A DNA stretch of 34,116 nucleotides from Acidimicrobiaceae bacterium (lineage in GTDB: Bacteria; Actinomycetota; Acidimicrobiia; Acidimicrobiales; Bog-793). The notes below the pieces were generated by a model. The model ran no database searches. It was not told the DNA's origin and saw only the letters and a list, made by a program, of their open reading frames with translations. The position numbers were made by a program, and so were the translations under genes. How positions within the stretch are numbered: position 1 is the first letter of the stretch; each line of letters starts with the position of its first letter. Positions 7,198-15,643 of this stretch are shown here, one piece after another. The DNA lies in NCBI GenBank assembly GCA_025464005.1, contig JAODBO010000110.1, positions 1 to 34,116 of the forward strand, written 5' to 3'.

Positions 7198-8178
7198 ATG
7201 GCCCACGCACTTCAGCACCACGGCCTCATCGAGGTGCCATTGCCGGGAAGGCCGAACGGCGTCTACTGGCTCCGCCTCTATCGCGGGGAGCCACGTTGCG
7301 TCGCTGTGCTGACTGAGGTCCCGGGTAACCCGTCGGCGAGCCTCACGAACGCCGTCTCGCGCATCTCCGACTTCGTGGCGAGACGCTTTTCGCTCAGCCT
7401 TTCCGAGCTGACGGTCTTCGAGATCTGGGCTCGCGGCTCGGTCGGTGATCCGGGCGTGAAGCGCGTGACTTTCACCAACGACGGCGCGGAGAAGGCGCCC
7501 GGACACCGCGACAGGCGCGACCCGAACCGCGTCGAGCTTGCAGGGTTTACGGGTCGGCCTGAATGGTGGAGCTCGACCAGGCGGGTGGTGGAAGCGATCG
7601 TCGGGACGCGACTTGCGGAGATGCCGCCGCACGATGAGCTGCTCGCCTCCGTCAGGGCGCTCGGCGGTGGTACGACCCGGGACGTTTGGCGACGCGTGTT
7701 CGAGGTCGTCGACGTCGCGGACCTACCGTCTCCGCACAACCCGTCGAGCTGTGAGCACAGCGCCCGGTTCGAGGACATCGAGGAGCGACTGCGCTCGGAC
7801 GGCGTCGACGACTGGCTCGCCGCAGGCAGGCTCTTCCTCGACACGTTGACGCCCGACGACTGCGCTCGGTGCAGGTACCACGACGCCGACTGGAGGGCGA
7901 TCGCCGACGAGAGCGTGAGGATCGTCGAGGGGCTCGGCGTCCGCGACCAGGAGGAATACCTCGCGGCCGCAGTACGGTCGGGTCTCGGCGAGGACAACCT
8001 TGGCTGGCTGAAGAGCCTCTTTTTCGACCCCATTGACGTCGCCGGCGGCAGCTACACGAACGGCCAGCACCGGGGATGCGCATTGCGCTTCTCCGGCGCG
8101 GCCAAGGCGGTCGTCGTCACGGGCGACGAGTTCGTCGAGACAGTGGACGACGACTGGACCTACGACGGCGGGGGCTGA
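7198..8178 (+). CDS. Protein of unknown function
   Basis: A 326-residue soluble protein starting MAHALQHHGLIEVPL at an ATG. The first 90 residues are beta-rich; the rest is helical with many charged residues. Two Cys/His-containing stretches, SSCEHSARFED and CARCRYHDADW, might bind metal. No family is recognised. It is the third of the + strand unknown genes at 4.3-8.2 kb and ends just before a long inverted repeat. A GTG about 10 codons upstream is an alternative start. Confidence 0.7.
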   Translation: MAHALQHHGLIEVPLPGRPNGVYWLRLYRGEPRCVAVLTEVPGNPSASLTNAVSRISDFVARRFSLSLSELTVFEIWARGSVGDPGVKRVTFTNDGAEKAPGHRDRRDPNRVELAGFTGRPEWWSSTRRVVEAIVGTRLAEMPPHDELLASVRALGGGTTRDVWRRVFEVVDVADLPSPHNPSSCEHSARFEDIEERLRSDGVDDWLAAGRLFLDTLTPDDCARCRYHDADWRAIADESVRIVEGLGVRDQEEYLAAAVRSGLGEDNLGWLKSLFFDPIDVAGGSYTNGQHRGCALRFSGAAKAVVVTGDEFVETVDDDWTYDGGG

Positions 8179-8202
8179 GTGGACCCAGCGACCTGAGCGC
8201 TC

Positions 8203-8248
8203 AAACCGCTGAGGTCCATCGCCCCAATATCGATGACCTCAGCGGTTT
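8203..8248 (+). terminator. Long stem-loop after the unknown gene
   Basis: AAACCGCTGAGGTC (8203-8216) pairs perfectly with GACCTCAGCGGTTT (8235-8248). With one bulged base the stem extends by four more pairs (ATCG/CGAT), leaving a 9-base loop. It starts 25 bp after the stop at 8178 and ends in TTTT, so a terminator role is plausible. It is also the first dyad of the repeat cluster that follows. Confidence 0.55.
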
Positions 8249-8470
8249 TCCCGCTAACGCGCGTCAACTCCGACGAGGCCCTCACGCTGGGCGTTTCCGA
8301 TGTTCCGGTCCGCGAATCGACGACCTCAGCGGTTCGCACGCTGAGGTCGCTGACGCCTGGTCGAGTCCACACGCTGGGTGTTTGATCCGCGAATCGACGA
8401 CCTCAGCTGTTTGTCCACTAATCCCCACTAACCCGCCTGAACTCCGACGAGCCCACACGCTGGGCGTTTT
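8229..8470. repeat. Degenerate ~87-bp tandem repeats with GACCTCAGC dyads
   Basis: ATCGAYGACCTCAGC occurs at 8229, 8316 and 8393. ACGCTGGGYGTTT occurs at 8284, 8371 and 8457 (spacing 87 and 86). AACTCCGACGAG occurs at 8266 and 8440, a distance of 174. This indicates about three diverged units of roughly 87 bp. A second perfect dyad, GACCTCAGCG/CGCTGAGGTC with a 7-base loop, lies at 8322-8348. No open frame spans the units convincingly. Confidence 0.7.
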
Positions 8471-9005
8471 CGTTGCCGATCCCCGCTCTGGGAGGCGCGA
8501 GCGAGTGGGGATTTTGGGGCGCTGGGGACACGACGCGAACAAGTGGCGCCCGAACGGACCCACGCCAAGCGTCCCTCGCCGGCTCCCTCGACCCCGCGGC
8601 AGCTCTCGGAGCAGCGACCGCCGCGTATGCCGAGGCTCACTAGTAAATCGACGCCTATGAGCCGATCCGATCCGGATTTCTCGTCGGTTGCAGATCTGAA
8701 TTCCAACCGACTATCTCCACACATTTAAACTTACTCGTGGATCCAGTTGGACTCATTTCGTCAAATACCGCGTGGAACCCCAAGTTCGCCCCAATTTTTG
8801 ACGGTCGCCAAGGGAAATGACGGAAAGCCGTGCAAAACCACACGAAACGAACAAGGAGGTCAGGCACCACGAGAAGGCCAGGAGCAGGGGGAACGCGAAC
8901 TGGCGACTTAGCGTTCGGGAATCTAGTAACGACGCAAAATGCTGCGGATCATGGATTGTATCGTTCCGGAATATCAAGTGACAGTCCCTCGAATGCGGCG
9001 ATAGA
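8471..9005. other. Gene-free stretch before the recombinase, less GC-rich
   Basis: I see no supported gene. From about 8640 the base composition becomes visibly richer in A and T (for example around ACACATTTAAACTTACT near 8711) than the flanking genes. This is common near integration sites and phage-like regulatory regions. Confidence 0.35.
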
Positions 9006-9027
9006 AAATCTCATATCTGTGAGATTT
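9006..9027. promoter_or_regulatory. Inverted repeat upstream of the recombinase
   Basis: AAATCTCA (9006-9013) and TGAGATTT (9020-9027) form a perfect 8-bp inverted repeat around TATCTG, 97 bp before the recombinase start. It may be an operator or a recombinase arm site. Confidence 0.4.
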
Positions 9028-9123
9028 GTGGGTGATTAATGAGGATCGACCCAGCCGCACTCGCAGGAACCTCTCGAGACGCGCTGCGGAGCCGCCTGGA
9101 AACTCGACGCACAGAGAGCGGGC

Positions 9124-10272
9124 ATGGAGACAACCCCGACCAACCAGCAAGCCAGCCCTCCCGAGCTCTGGAGCGAAGAGCGACTTCGTGAACACCTCGG
9201 GTGCCCGAAGTCCTACGTCGACACGATCTGCCGACAGGCACGCCTCCCGTACATCCGGATCGGCAGGGCACGGCGGTTCGTCCCGAAGGACGTCGCCGAG
9301 TTCGTCGAGCGGGAGGCGGACTCGCTCGCGAGGATGCGTCGGGCAGCGGCACGGTCGAAGGTCACGCGTAGTGCCGATCGGGTCGAACCGGGCACGCCAG
9401 CTGGCTCGGCTCCGAGGAGTCGCGGAGCGGGGCGCGGCTACCCCGGTGTACGACGCGTTCAGAACGGCAACTGGGAGGCCCGAATCATGATCAACGGGCA
9501 GTCGTACTCGAACACCTTCCCAGATGAGGCAGCGGCCGCCGAGTGGCACCTGAAGATGAAACGCCGATCCGCTCGCGGTACCGCGCCGGTGGAGAACCCG
9601 AACGTGATCACCCTTGGTGAGTGGTGGGACCGCTGGCGGGCCGGTCGGATGGTTCGCCCGAATACCGAGGTGCGCGAAACTTCGGCATACCGGGCGCACA
9701 TCGAGCCGAGGTGGGGGCGCACGCCGATCGCCAGGATCAAGAAGATGGAAGCTCAGGCGTGGGTCCGCCAGCTAAGCGAAGTCGACAACCTGGCTCCAGC
9801 GACGGTGGCGCGGATCGTCGGGATCATTGGTACCTGCTACGAATCTGCTGTCGCTTCCGACCTGGTGGACAGGAACCCCTTTCGCGGCCTGAACCTTCCT
9901 GAAAGGGAGGGAGAGGAGGCGCGCTTCGTGACGGGGGAGGAAGCGCGCCGCATCGAAGTGGCGATGGACCCACATTGGTCCCTGACGATCCCGGTGATGT
10001 TCGAGGTAGGACTTCGCATCGGGGAGCTTGCGGGCTTGCGAGTGCGGGATGTGCGCTTTGCCCGCCCCAATCACGTGGTCTCGGTGCGGGAGGTCGGAAT
10101 TATCGGCTGGATAATCTCACAAGTCCCAACCCGAGACCTAATCTCACGTACGAATGGAAGGGTCATGCTCCTCCGGCGTTTGGCTGGCGGTATTCCCGAG
10201 AGAGAATGGCGGAGCTTGACGCTGAGGGACGTATTTGGTACCCAGATCATAAATCAAAACGACCACAGCTGA
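9124..10272 (+). pseudogene. Tyrosine recombinase/integrase, catalytic C-terminus lost
   Basis: The frame encodes 382 residues, but only about the first 325 are recombinase. Residues 16-63 form an excisionase-like helix-turn-helix (LWSEERLREHLGCPKSYVD, then RRFVPKDVAEFVE). Residues 108-145 are an AP2-like arm-binding domain (GYPGVRRVQNGNWEAR). Residues 160-250 are the SAM-like core-binding domain, and the catalytic domain begins with GLRIGELAGLR, holding the first catalytic Arg. Near 10,100 the sequence changes to the interior of a type III methyltransferase gene read out of frame, so the HxxR and Tyr motifs are missing. It should be unable to recombine DNA. It marks the region as a former integrative element. 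Confidence 0.85.
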
Positions 10273-11351
10273 AGCGATACCTCGATGAGTCGAAGGGCCG
10301 GCTGATCGACAATTTGTGGCTGGACATTCCTCCGGTTAACTCGCAGGCACAAGACAGAACCGGCTATAGAACCCAGAAGCCGGACGCATTGCTGGAACGA
10401 ATCATTGGAACGTCGTCCAATCCGGGTGATCTCGTGCTGGACTGCTTCGCGGGAAGCGGAACTACCGCCGTCGTTGCGGAGAAGCTTGGTCGTCGATGGA
10501 TTACGGCTGACCTTGGCCGGTTCGCCATCCACACGACCAGGAAACGCCTCCTTGGCGTCCCGGATGTGAGGCCATTCGTGGTGCAGAACCTCGGAAAGTA
10601 CGAGCGGCAGCTTTGGCAGGAGGCGGAATTCGGCGAGTCGGCGACTGCTCGGACGGCTGCCTATCGTAGGTTCATCCTTGACCTTTACCACGCTCAGCCG
10701 GTCGCCGGGTACGCCTGGCTCCACGGCCTCAAGCAGGGCCGGATGGTGCACGTGGGGACCGTGGATGCGCCCGTGACGAACGGGGACGTGAAACAAATCG
10801 TCGCCGAGTTCCGTAAGGCGGTCGGGACCGGCAAGGACGCACCTTCAACGAAGGGCGTGGACCTCCTCGGTTGGGACTTCGCCTTCGAACTGAACGAGGT
10901 GGCCCGCCAGGACGCCGAGAAGGCGGGCATCGATCTTCGCCTCGTCCGTATCCCGCGTGAGGTGCTGGAGAAGCGGGCGGTAGAGCAGGGCGACATCCGC
11001 TTCTTCGAGCTTGCTGCGCTCTCGGTAGGCAGGAAGAAGACCGGGCGGAAGGTGACACTCGCGCTAGAAGACTTCGTGATCCCGCTCGACGATGTCCCTG
11101 CGGACGTCCAGAAGGCCGTGACGCACTGGTCGCAGTGGATTGACTACTGGGCGGTGGACTGGGACAACAAGGGGGACGCCTTCCATAACGAGTGGCAGGC
11201 GTACCGTACAAGGAAGTCGACCAACCTCACGCTGACGGTGGAGCACGAGTACGACGAGCCAGGTGAGTACTCGGTTGTCGTGAAGGTTATCGACATCCTC
11301 GGCAATGACACCACTAAGGCCCTCCAGCTCAAGGTCACGGGTCGTGCCTAG
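10101..11351 (+). pseudogene. Type III modification methyltransferase (Mod), N-terminus lost
   Basis: From about 10,101 the frame reads YRLDNLTSPNPRPNLTYEWKG, typical of the interior of beta-class N6-adenine methyltransferases. SAM-binding motif I (DCFAGSGTT) follows at about 10,440-10,466. The N-terminal half with motif IV (DPPY) is absent, replaced by recombinase sequence in another frame. The C-terminal ~100 residues include a PKD-like beta segment (VEHEYDEPGEYSVVVKV). The first downstream ATG is near 10,207. Without DPPY and the upstream region the product should not methylate DNA. It overlaps the res start by 8 bp, so the operon order is the usual mod-res. An assembly error at the junction is the main alternative. 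Confidence 0.8.
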
Positions 11352-13908
11352 GAAGCGGCAGGTCGAAGGTGAACAGGGTGACCTTCTTCAGGCTCGGGTC
11401 ACGACGGCACCGTGCGTGCCGGATATTCGCAAGGCCGTCAAGGACTGGCGCCAGGCGAAGTACAAGGGCGCGAGCGACACGACGAAGACGCTCTTCAACT
11501 ACTGGTTCCTGACGGACCATCGGAGTCCGGGCGGCGGGTACTTCCAGTTCTATTACTCACAGCGCGAGGCTCTGGAGACGCTCGCCTGGCTGTACGAGGT
11601 CGAGCAGGTGCGACGCCACCGTGACCTCGTCGAGCGGTTCGCCAAGGTGCCAGGCATTCACGTTCTCCAGTACGACGATTTTGCCCGGTACGCCATCAAG
11701 ATGGCGACGGGGAGCGGCAAGACGAAGGTCATGGCACTCACGATCGCCTGGCAATACTTCAATGCTGTTGCCGAGGGCCGGGACGATTTCGCCAAGACGT
11801 TCCTCGTCGTGGCCCCGAACGTGATCGTGTTCGAGCGTCTGCGCTCCGACTTTGGAGGCGGGCGGATCTTTCGCACCGACCCGATCATCCCACCAGAGCT
11901 TCGCATCTTCTGGGAGATGGACTTCTACATGCGGGGCGACCCGGAGCGGGCAAGCTCGCAGGGCGCGCTGTACCTGACGAATGTCCAGCAGTTCTACGAG
12001 CGGGGCAAGTCGGCGGAGTCCACCGAGCCGGATGAGATGACGGACGTGCTGGGCCCGGTCCCTCCGACGTCCACGACAACCGTCGAGGACTTCGACGAGC
12101 GGATCGCCCGTCGGAGTGGCCGGAGTCTCGTCATCAACGACGAGGGTCACCACGCCCACGACGAGGAGAGCGAGTGGAACCGGATCATCCGGCGCATCCA
12201 CAAGGACAGCCCCGATGGGCTCATCGGCCAGCTCGACTTCTCGGCCACCCCCCGGTATCAGAAGGGCGGTCTGTTCACCTGGACCGTCTACGACTACCCG
12301 CTCAAGCAGGCGATCATCGACAACGTCGTGAAGCGCCCGATGAAGGGGATCACGGCGGGGCTGGACGAAGCCCGGTCCGATGTTGCGAGCGTGAAGTACC
12401 AGGGGTACATCACGGCAGGCGTCGAGCGGTGGCGTGAGTACCGAGAGCAGCTCAAGCCGCTCGGGAAGAAGCCGGTCCTGTTCGTCATGCTCAACAGCAC
12501 CAATGAAGCAGACGACGTCGGCGACTACTTGCGAGTGAAGTACCCGGCGGAGTTCGGGGCTACCGACAGCGGCGACGCGCAGCTCTTGGTGATCCACACG
12601 GACCGGAGCGGTGACGTGTCGAAGAAGGACCTCGACGCAGCACGAAATGTTGCCAGGCGGGTGGACGAAGGTGACAGTCCAGTTAACGCCATCGTGAGTG
12701 TCCTAATGCTCCGGGAAGGCTGGGACGTGCAGAACGTCACCGTGATCGTAGGCCTCCGCCCGTACTCGGCGAAGGCGAACATCCTTCCTGAGCAGACGAT
12801 CGGGCGAGGGCTTCGTCTCATGTTTGGAGCAAGCCAGACGTCTTACGTCGAGCGGGTGGACGTCATCGGGAACCCGGCGTTCCTAAAGTTCGTCGAACAG
12901 TTGGAGAAGGACGAGGACATCACCCTCGACACCTTCGACCTCAAGGACCCGGTGGTCATCACGACCATCGCCCCGGACCCAGAGAAGATGGCGCGGGACA
13001 TCACGGTGCCTGTCCTCAGCCCGATCCTGGCAAGGAAGAAGACGCTCGCCGAGGAGATCGCGGCCATCGACGTGGCGACACTCACGTGCCCGAAGCTCCC
13101 AAAGAAGGAGGACGACCTGGTGGCAAGCCAGTTCCACTTTGAGGGCTACGACATCATCAGCCTCCAAAAGCTTGTCGAGCGGGAGTACACGATCCCCGAG
13201 CCACAAACGGCGGAGGAGGTCATCTCGTACTACGCCAAGCGAATCGCTCAGGATGTGAAGCTCCCGGCGCAGTTCGCGAATCTCGTCCCGAAGGTGCGTG
13301 AGTTCCTCCGGGACCGCGCATTCGGCGAGACCGTCGATCTTACCGACAAGACGATCATCCGGGCGATAGCGACGGGCGTTGCCCAATACCTCACGGTCAA
13401 GACCTTTGCCGCGCTCTTGCGAGACCTTGTTGTCGAGGAGCTGTCTCCTCAGCTCGATCACGCGGGGCGTCCGCTGTCGGAGACGGAGCCGTTCCCGTTC
13501 TCTCGACCGACGTTCGAGGCGAGCAAGACGGTCTTCAACCTTGTCGCGGCGGACAACGACTTCGAGCGGGAGTTCGCGCACTACCTCCAGGAAGCGACCG
13601 ACGTGGTGTCGTTCGCCAAGCTCCCTAGAAGGTTCGGATTCGCGATTGAGTACACCGACAGCGCAACGAACCTTCGCTACTACGAGCCGGACTTCGTGGC
13701 CATCGATCGGGACGGCGTGCACTACGTCATCGAGACGAAGGGGCAGGAGAACATCGACGTGGCCCACAAGGACCGGGCAGCGACGATCTGGTGTGAGAAC
13801 GCCACGCTTCTGACCGGAACCAGGTGGGTGTACTTCAAGGTGCCCCAGATGGAGTTCGGCAAGCTCCAGCCGACCGTCTTGAGCGACGCTGTGCTGGCGT
13901 TCAGCTAG
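11344..13908 (+). CDS. Type III restriction enzyme, Res subunit
   Basis: About 854 residues. It is an SF2 helicase/translocase: Walker A ATGSGKT at residues 120-127, a Walker B-like INDEGHHAH near 263, SATP near 300, and QTIGRGLRLMF (motif VI) near 484. A PD-(D/E)xK-type nuclease lies at the C-terminus (YEPDF near 780, then VIETKGQ near 795). It looks complete and resembles the shorter Res branch. The GTG at 11344 is chosen because it overlaps the mod stop codon by 8 bp, which suggests translational coupling. Type III Res needs Mod for DNA recognition, and Mod here is truncated, so restriction is probably lost unless another Mod exists in the cell. Confidence 0.9.
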   Translation: MPRKRQVEGEQGDLLQARVTTAPCVPDIRKAVKDWRQAKYKGASDTTKTLFNYWFLTDHRSPGGGYFQFYYSQREALETLAWLYEVEQVRRHRDLVERFAKVPGIHVLQYDDFARYAIKMATGSGKTKVMALTIAWQYFNAVAEGRDDFAKTFLVVAPNVIVFERLRSDFGGGRIFRTDPIIPPELRIFWEMDFYMRGDPERASSQGALYLTNVQQFYERGKSAESTEPDEMTDVLGPVPPTSTTTVEDFDERIARRSGRSLVINDEGHHAHDEESEWNRIIRRIHKDSPDGLIGQLDFSATPRYQKGGLFTWTVYDYPLKQAIIDNVVKRPMKGITAGLDEARSDVASVKYQGYITAGVERWREYREQLKPLGKKPVLFVMLNSTNEADDVGDYLRVKYPAEFGATDSGDAQLLVIHTDRSGDVSKKDLDAARNVARRVDEGDSPVNAIVSVLMLREGWDVQNVTVIVGLRPYSAKANILPEQTIGRGLRLMFGASQTSYVERVDVIGNPAFLKFVEQLEKDEDITLDTFDLKDPVVITTIAPDPEKMARDITVPVLSPILARKKTLAEEIAAIDVATLTCPKLPKKEDDLVASQFHFEGYDIISLQKLVEREYTIPEPQTAEEVISYYAKRIAQDVKLPAQFANLVPKVREFLRDRAFGETVDLTDKTIIRAIATGVAQYLTVKTFAALLRDLVVEELSPQLDHAGRPLSETEPFPFSRPTFEASKTVFNLVAADNDFEREFAHYLQEATDVVSFAKLPRRFGFAIEYTDSATNLRYYEPDFVAIDRDGVHYVIETKGQENIDVAHKDRAATIWCENATLLTGTRWVYFKVPQMEFGKLQPTVLSDAVLAFS

Positions 13909-14127
13909 GACCAGGCACCAACAGTCGACGCAGATAAGGTCGCCGCCGTCGGCGCGATGGTAGCCGTCGGGTTGGACGACATTGGTATCGGGGCTCTACG
14001 CCCGGGCTCGCCATCCTCGCGTTCGTCCGACGACTGGAACGTCCGCATGAGCCCGTAGGCGTCCCGTGGGACGTGGCTGAGAGAGTGTTGTAGACGATCA
14101 GCACGCATGCCGTGTAAGGCGTCTCGG

Positions 14128-14148
14128 CCCTGATGACGACGATCAGGG
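14128..14148. terminator. Hairpin between convergent genes
   Basis: CCCTGAT (14128-14134) and ATCAGGG (14142-14148) form a perfect 7-bp stem around GACGACG. It lies between the end of res (13908) and the end of the minus-strand gene (14177). There is no U-tract, so it is a weak terminator candidate. Confidence 0.35.
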
Positions 14149-14176
14149 AACTTCGCCAAACCTGATCTCCGTTGGT

Positions 14177-14521
14177 CTACTTGGTGGGGGGCTTCTCCGA
14201 AGCGTCCGTCTGTACCGATTGGGTCGGGTCGAGAGGGCTCGCTACCGAAGCCATGAGTTGGCGGAGCCATTCCCAGAAGGGTCCCTCGATCGGCTGGTAG
14301 CTGAACGAGCGGCCGGCAGGGACCTTTTGGGCGACGCCAAGCTCGACGAGAAGAGCCAGCTCGTTGAAACATGAGCTGTTCGGGACGCCCGTTGCCTTCT
14401 GGACGTCCTCCTGGGAGACCAGACCGTTGGCTTGGAGCAGTGCAGACGCCACCGTGAGGCGGTGCTCGGAGTTGAAGACGCGCTTCGACAGAGCCTGCTC
14501 CGGGGTCCTCGCTCCCTTCAT
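14177..14521 (-). CDS. Winged-helix DNA-binding protein
   Basis: A 114-residue protein starting MKGARTPEQALSKRVFN. Residues 15-75 look like a winged helix: helix 1 HRLTVASALLQ, a recognition region EDVQKATGVPNSSCFNELALLVELGV, then a wing (PAGRSFSYQPI). This pattern matches ArsR/MarR-type or replication-type winged helices, with no obvious ligand-binding extension. The start is the ATG at 14521. It is convergent with res and lies upstream of the small-RNA promoter, which is on the other strand. It probably controls genes of this island; its targets are unknown. Confidence 0.65.
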   Translation of the reverse strand: MKGARTPEQALSKRVFNSEHRLTVASALLQANGLVSQEDVQKATGVPNSSCFNELALLVELGVAQKVPAGRSFSYQPIEGPFWEWLRQLMASVASPLDPTQSVQTDASEKPPTK

Positions 14522-14569
14522 CGTTCCAGTTCAGCACCGTCCGGCGCTGTGCGTCGAGATTCAGGAATC

Positions 14570-14598
14570 TTGATTCCCAGATCATGGATGATTAGAAT
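14570..14598 (+). promoter_or_regulatory. Sigma-70-type promoter of candidate small RNA
   Basis: TTGATT (14570-14575) and TAGAAT (14593-14598) are separated by exactly 17 bp. Transcription would start near 14605. No + strand gene follows; a strong hairpin ends the transcript about 70 bp on. Confidence 0.6.
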
Positions 14599-14604
14599 GG
14601 ACGG

Positions 14605-14676
14605 CGAAGACTGAACCGCCCCTACGGACGGTGTAGGTCTTCCCTTACCCCCCGGCTTCGGCCGGGGGGTTCTCCT
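14605..14676 (+). ncRNA. Candidate small RNA (~70 nt)
   Basis: The segment begins at the expected start of the promoter at 14570-14598 and ends at the strong hairpin at 14648-14669. It can fold as a closed element: GAAGAC (14606-14611) with GTCTTC (14637-14642), enclosing CTAC (14622-14625) with GTAG (14633-14636). The only open frame is MDGED, which overlaps the 5' end, so a protein product is unlikely. It is flanked by a minus-strand winged-helix gene and a minus-strand DUF3800 gene. No known RNA family is recognised. Confidence 0.5.
14648..14669 (+). terminator. Strong UUCG hairpin terminator
   Basis: CCCCCCGGC and GCCGGGGGG form a perfect 9-bp stem closed by a C(UUCG)G tetraloop on the + strand. 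TTCTCCTT follows in the + direction. It would end the candidate small RNA and, read in reverse, lies 10 bp after the stop of the DUF3800 gene, so it may serve both. Confidence 0.7.
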
Positions 14677-14679
14677 TGC

Positions 14680-15435
14680 TCACGGGTAGACGACGATGCC
14701 GGCGGGACCGCCTCGGACGGTGTTCACGGCTTGGAGACGTGCTTCGCCAAGCTCATCCCACATTCCTTGTGGTACCACCTGGAAGGCCCGGGGCGGGGGC
14801 GGGATGATGTGCCGGAACGCAGCGTACGCATTGAGGTCTGCCATCTGGATGAAGTAGGACTGCGTCGAATCGCGGGGGACGGGATCATCGATCACCCTTC
14901 TGGCGGGACGCCGGAGGTAGCCGAGTCCGAAGGCACTGCCCGCCGAACCAGCGCGTCTTGCCTTACGAGCGAGCAGACGTACCCGGTGCGAGTCGCCCTC
15001 GTCGTGCACGAGGAGGGCTTCAGTTTGATTCTTGGTGGTGAAGCGCTCAAGCCGTTGCAAGAGGTACTCCCATGCGACGTCTCGTGGATCAGTCCCAGGC
15101 CTTCGTGTCTGGAGCGCCACCTTGTCGATCACGATGGCGAATGCCGTCAGTTCAAGCTTTGCCTGTAGCCGTAAGTGGCCGCGATAGATCGCGTATCGGG
15201 CTGGCTCGCTCAGATGGAGTGGCCTCAGCGAACCGCCATTGCGAAGCAAGTAGTTGGCCTTGAGTTCCGCGCGAACAGGCACCTTGAAGCGCCTGAAGAC
15301 GAAGCGTCGATAGTCGATCAGCTCATCGAAAACGTCCGGCCATCGCTCGGATTCGACCATCACGACACCGAGCGAGAAAGTGCGCGAACCCGGCAAGCCT
15401 CCATTGCCGGACTCATCGACGTACGCCAGATACAT
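14680..15435 (-). CDS. DUF3800 family protein (putative nuclease)
   Basis: A 251-residue protein beginning MYLAYVDESGN, the N-terminal signature of DUF3800. Further conserved acidic positions fit the family: VIDKVAL in the middle, LLVHDEGDS, and QMADLNAYA near the C-terminus. Together they suggest an RNase H-like metal-dependent nuclease fold; activity has not been established in general. An in-frame start at 15531 would add Arg-rich residues before the signature and is less likely. It is the last minus-strand gene before the hairpin at 14648-14669. DUF3800 genes are common in accessory and defence regions, which fits the neighbours here. Confidence 0.8.
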   Translation of the reverse strand: MYLAYVDESGNGGLPGSRTFSLGVVMVESERWPDVFDELIDYRRFVFRRFKVPVRAELKANYLLRNGGSLRPLHLSEPARYAIYRGHLRLQAKLELTAFAIVIDKVALQTRRPGTDPRDVAWEYLLQRLERFTTKNQTEALLVHDEGDSHRVRLLARKARRAGSAGSAFGLGYLRRPARRVIDDPVPRDSTQSYFIQMADLNAYAAFRHIIPPPPRAFQVVPQGMWDELGEARLQAVNTVRGGPAGIVVYP

Positions 15436-15643
15436 CTCTACAGCCTGCCCGTTGACGGTACGCCCGCGGTGGACCGTCGCATGGAACTTATTGGGCGTCG
15501 ACGAACGCGAGAGTCTCGACGCAGCAGCCAAGGCTGTGCTCGATCAGCAACTCGAAGGCGGCCTTGCGGGGCAGTCAGTCATGCCCCTCGGCCGTCGTCA
15601 GCAGGAACGCCTTGAAGTCCATGACGACCGGCTGGCCGTCGAG

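Noticed and set aside
8203..8470. Possible CRISPR array
   Set aside because: The units are degenerate, about 87 bp apart, only about three in number, and lack the short identical repeat and unique spacer pattern. No cas gene is present.
8830..9039. Small + strand open frame before the recombinase
   Set aside because: No good start signal, no recognisable composition or family, and it crosses the dyad at 9006-9027.
10101..11351. A functional natural Int-Mod fusion protein
   Set aside because: The two parts are in different frames, and the recombinase frame stops at 10272, so no single fusion protein is made without frameshifting.
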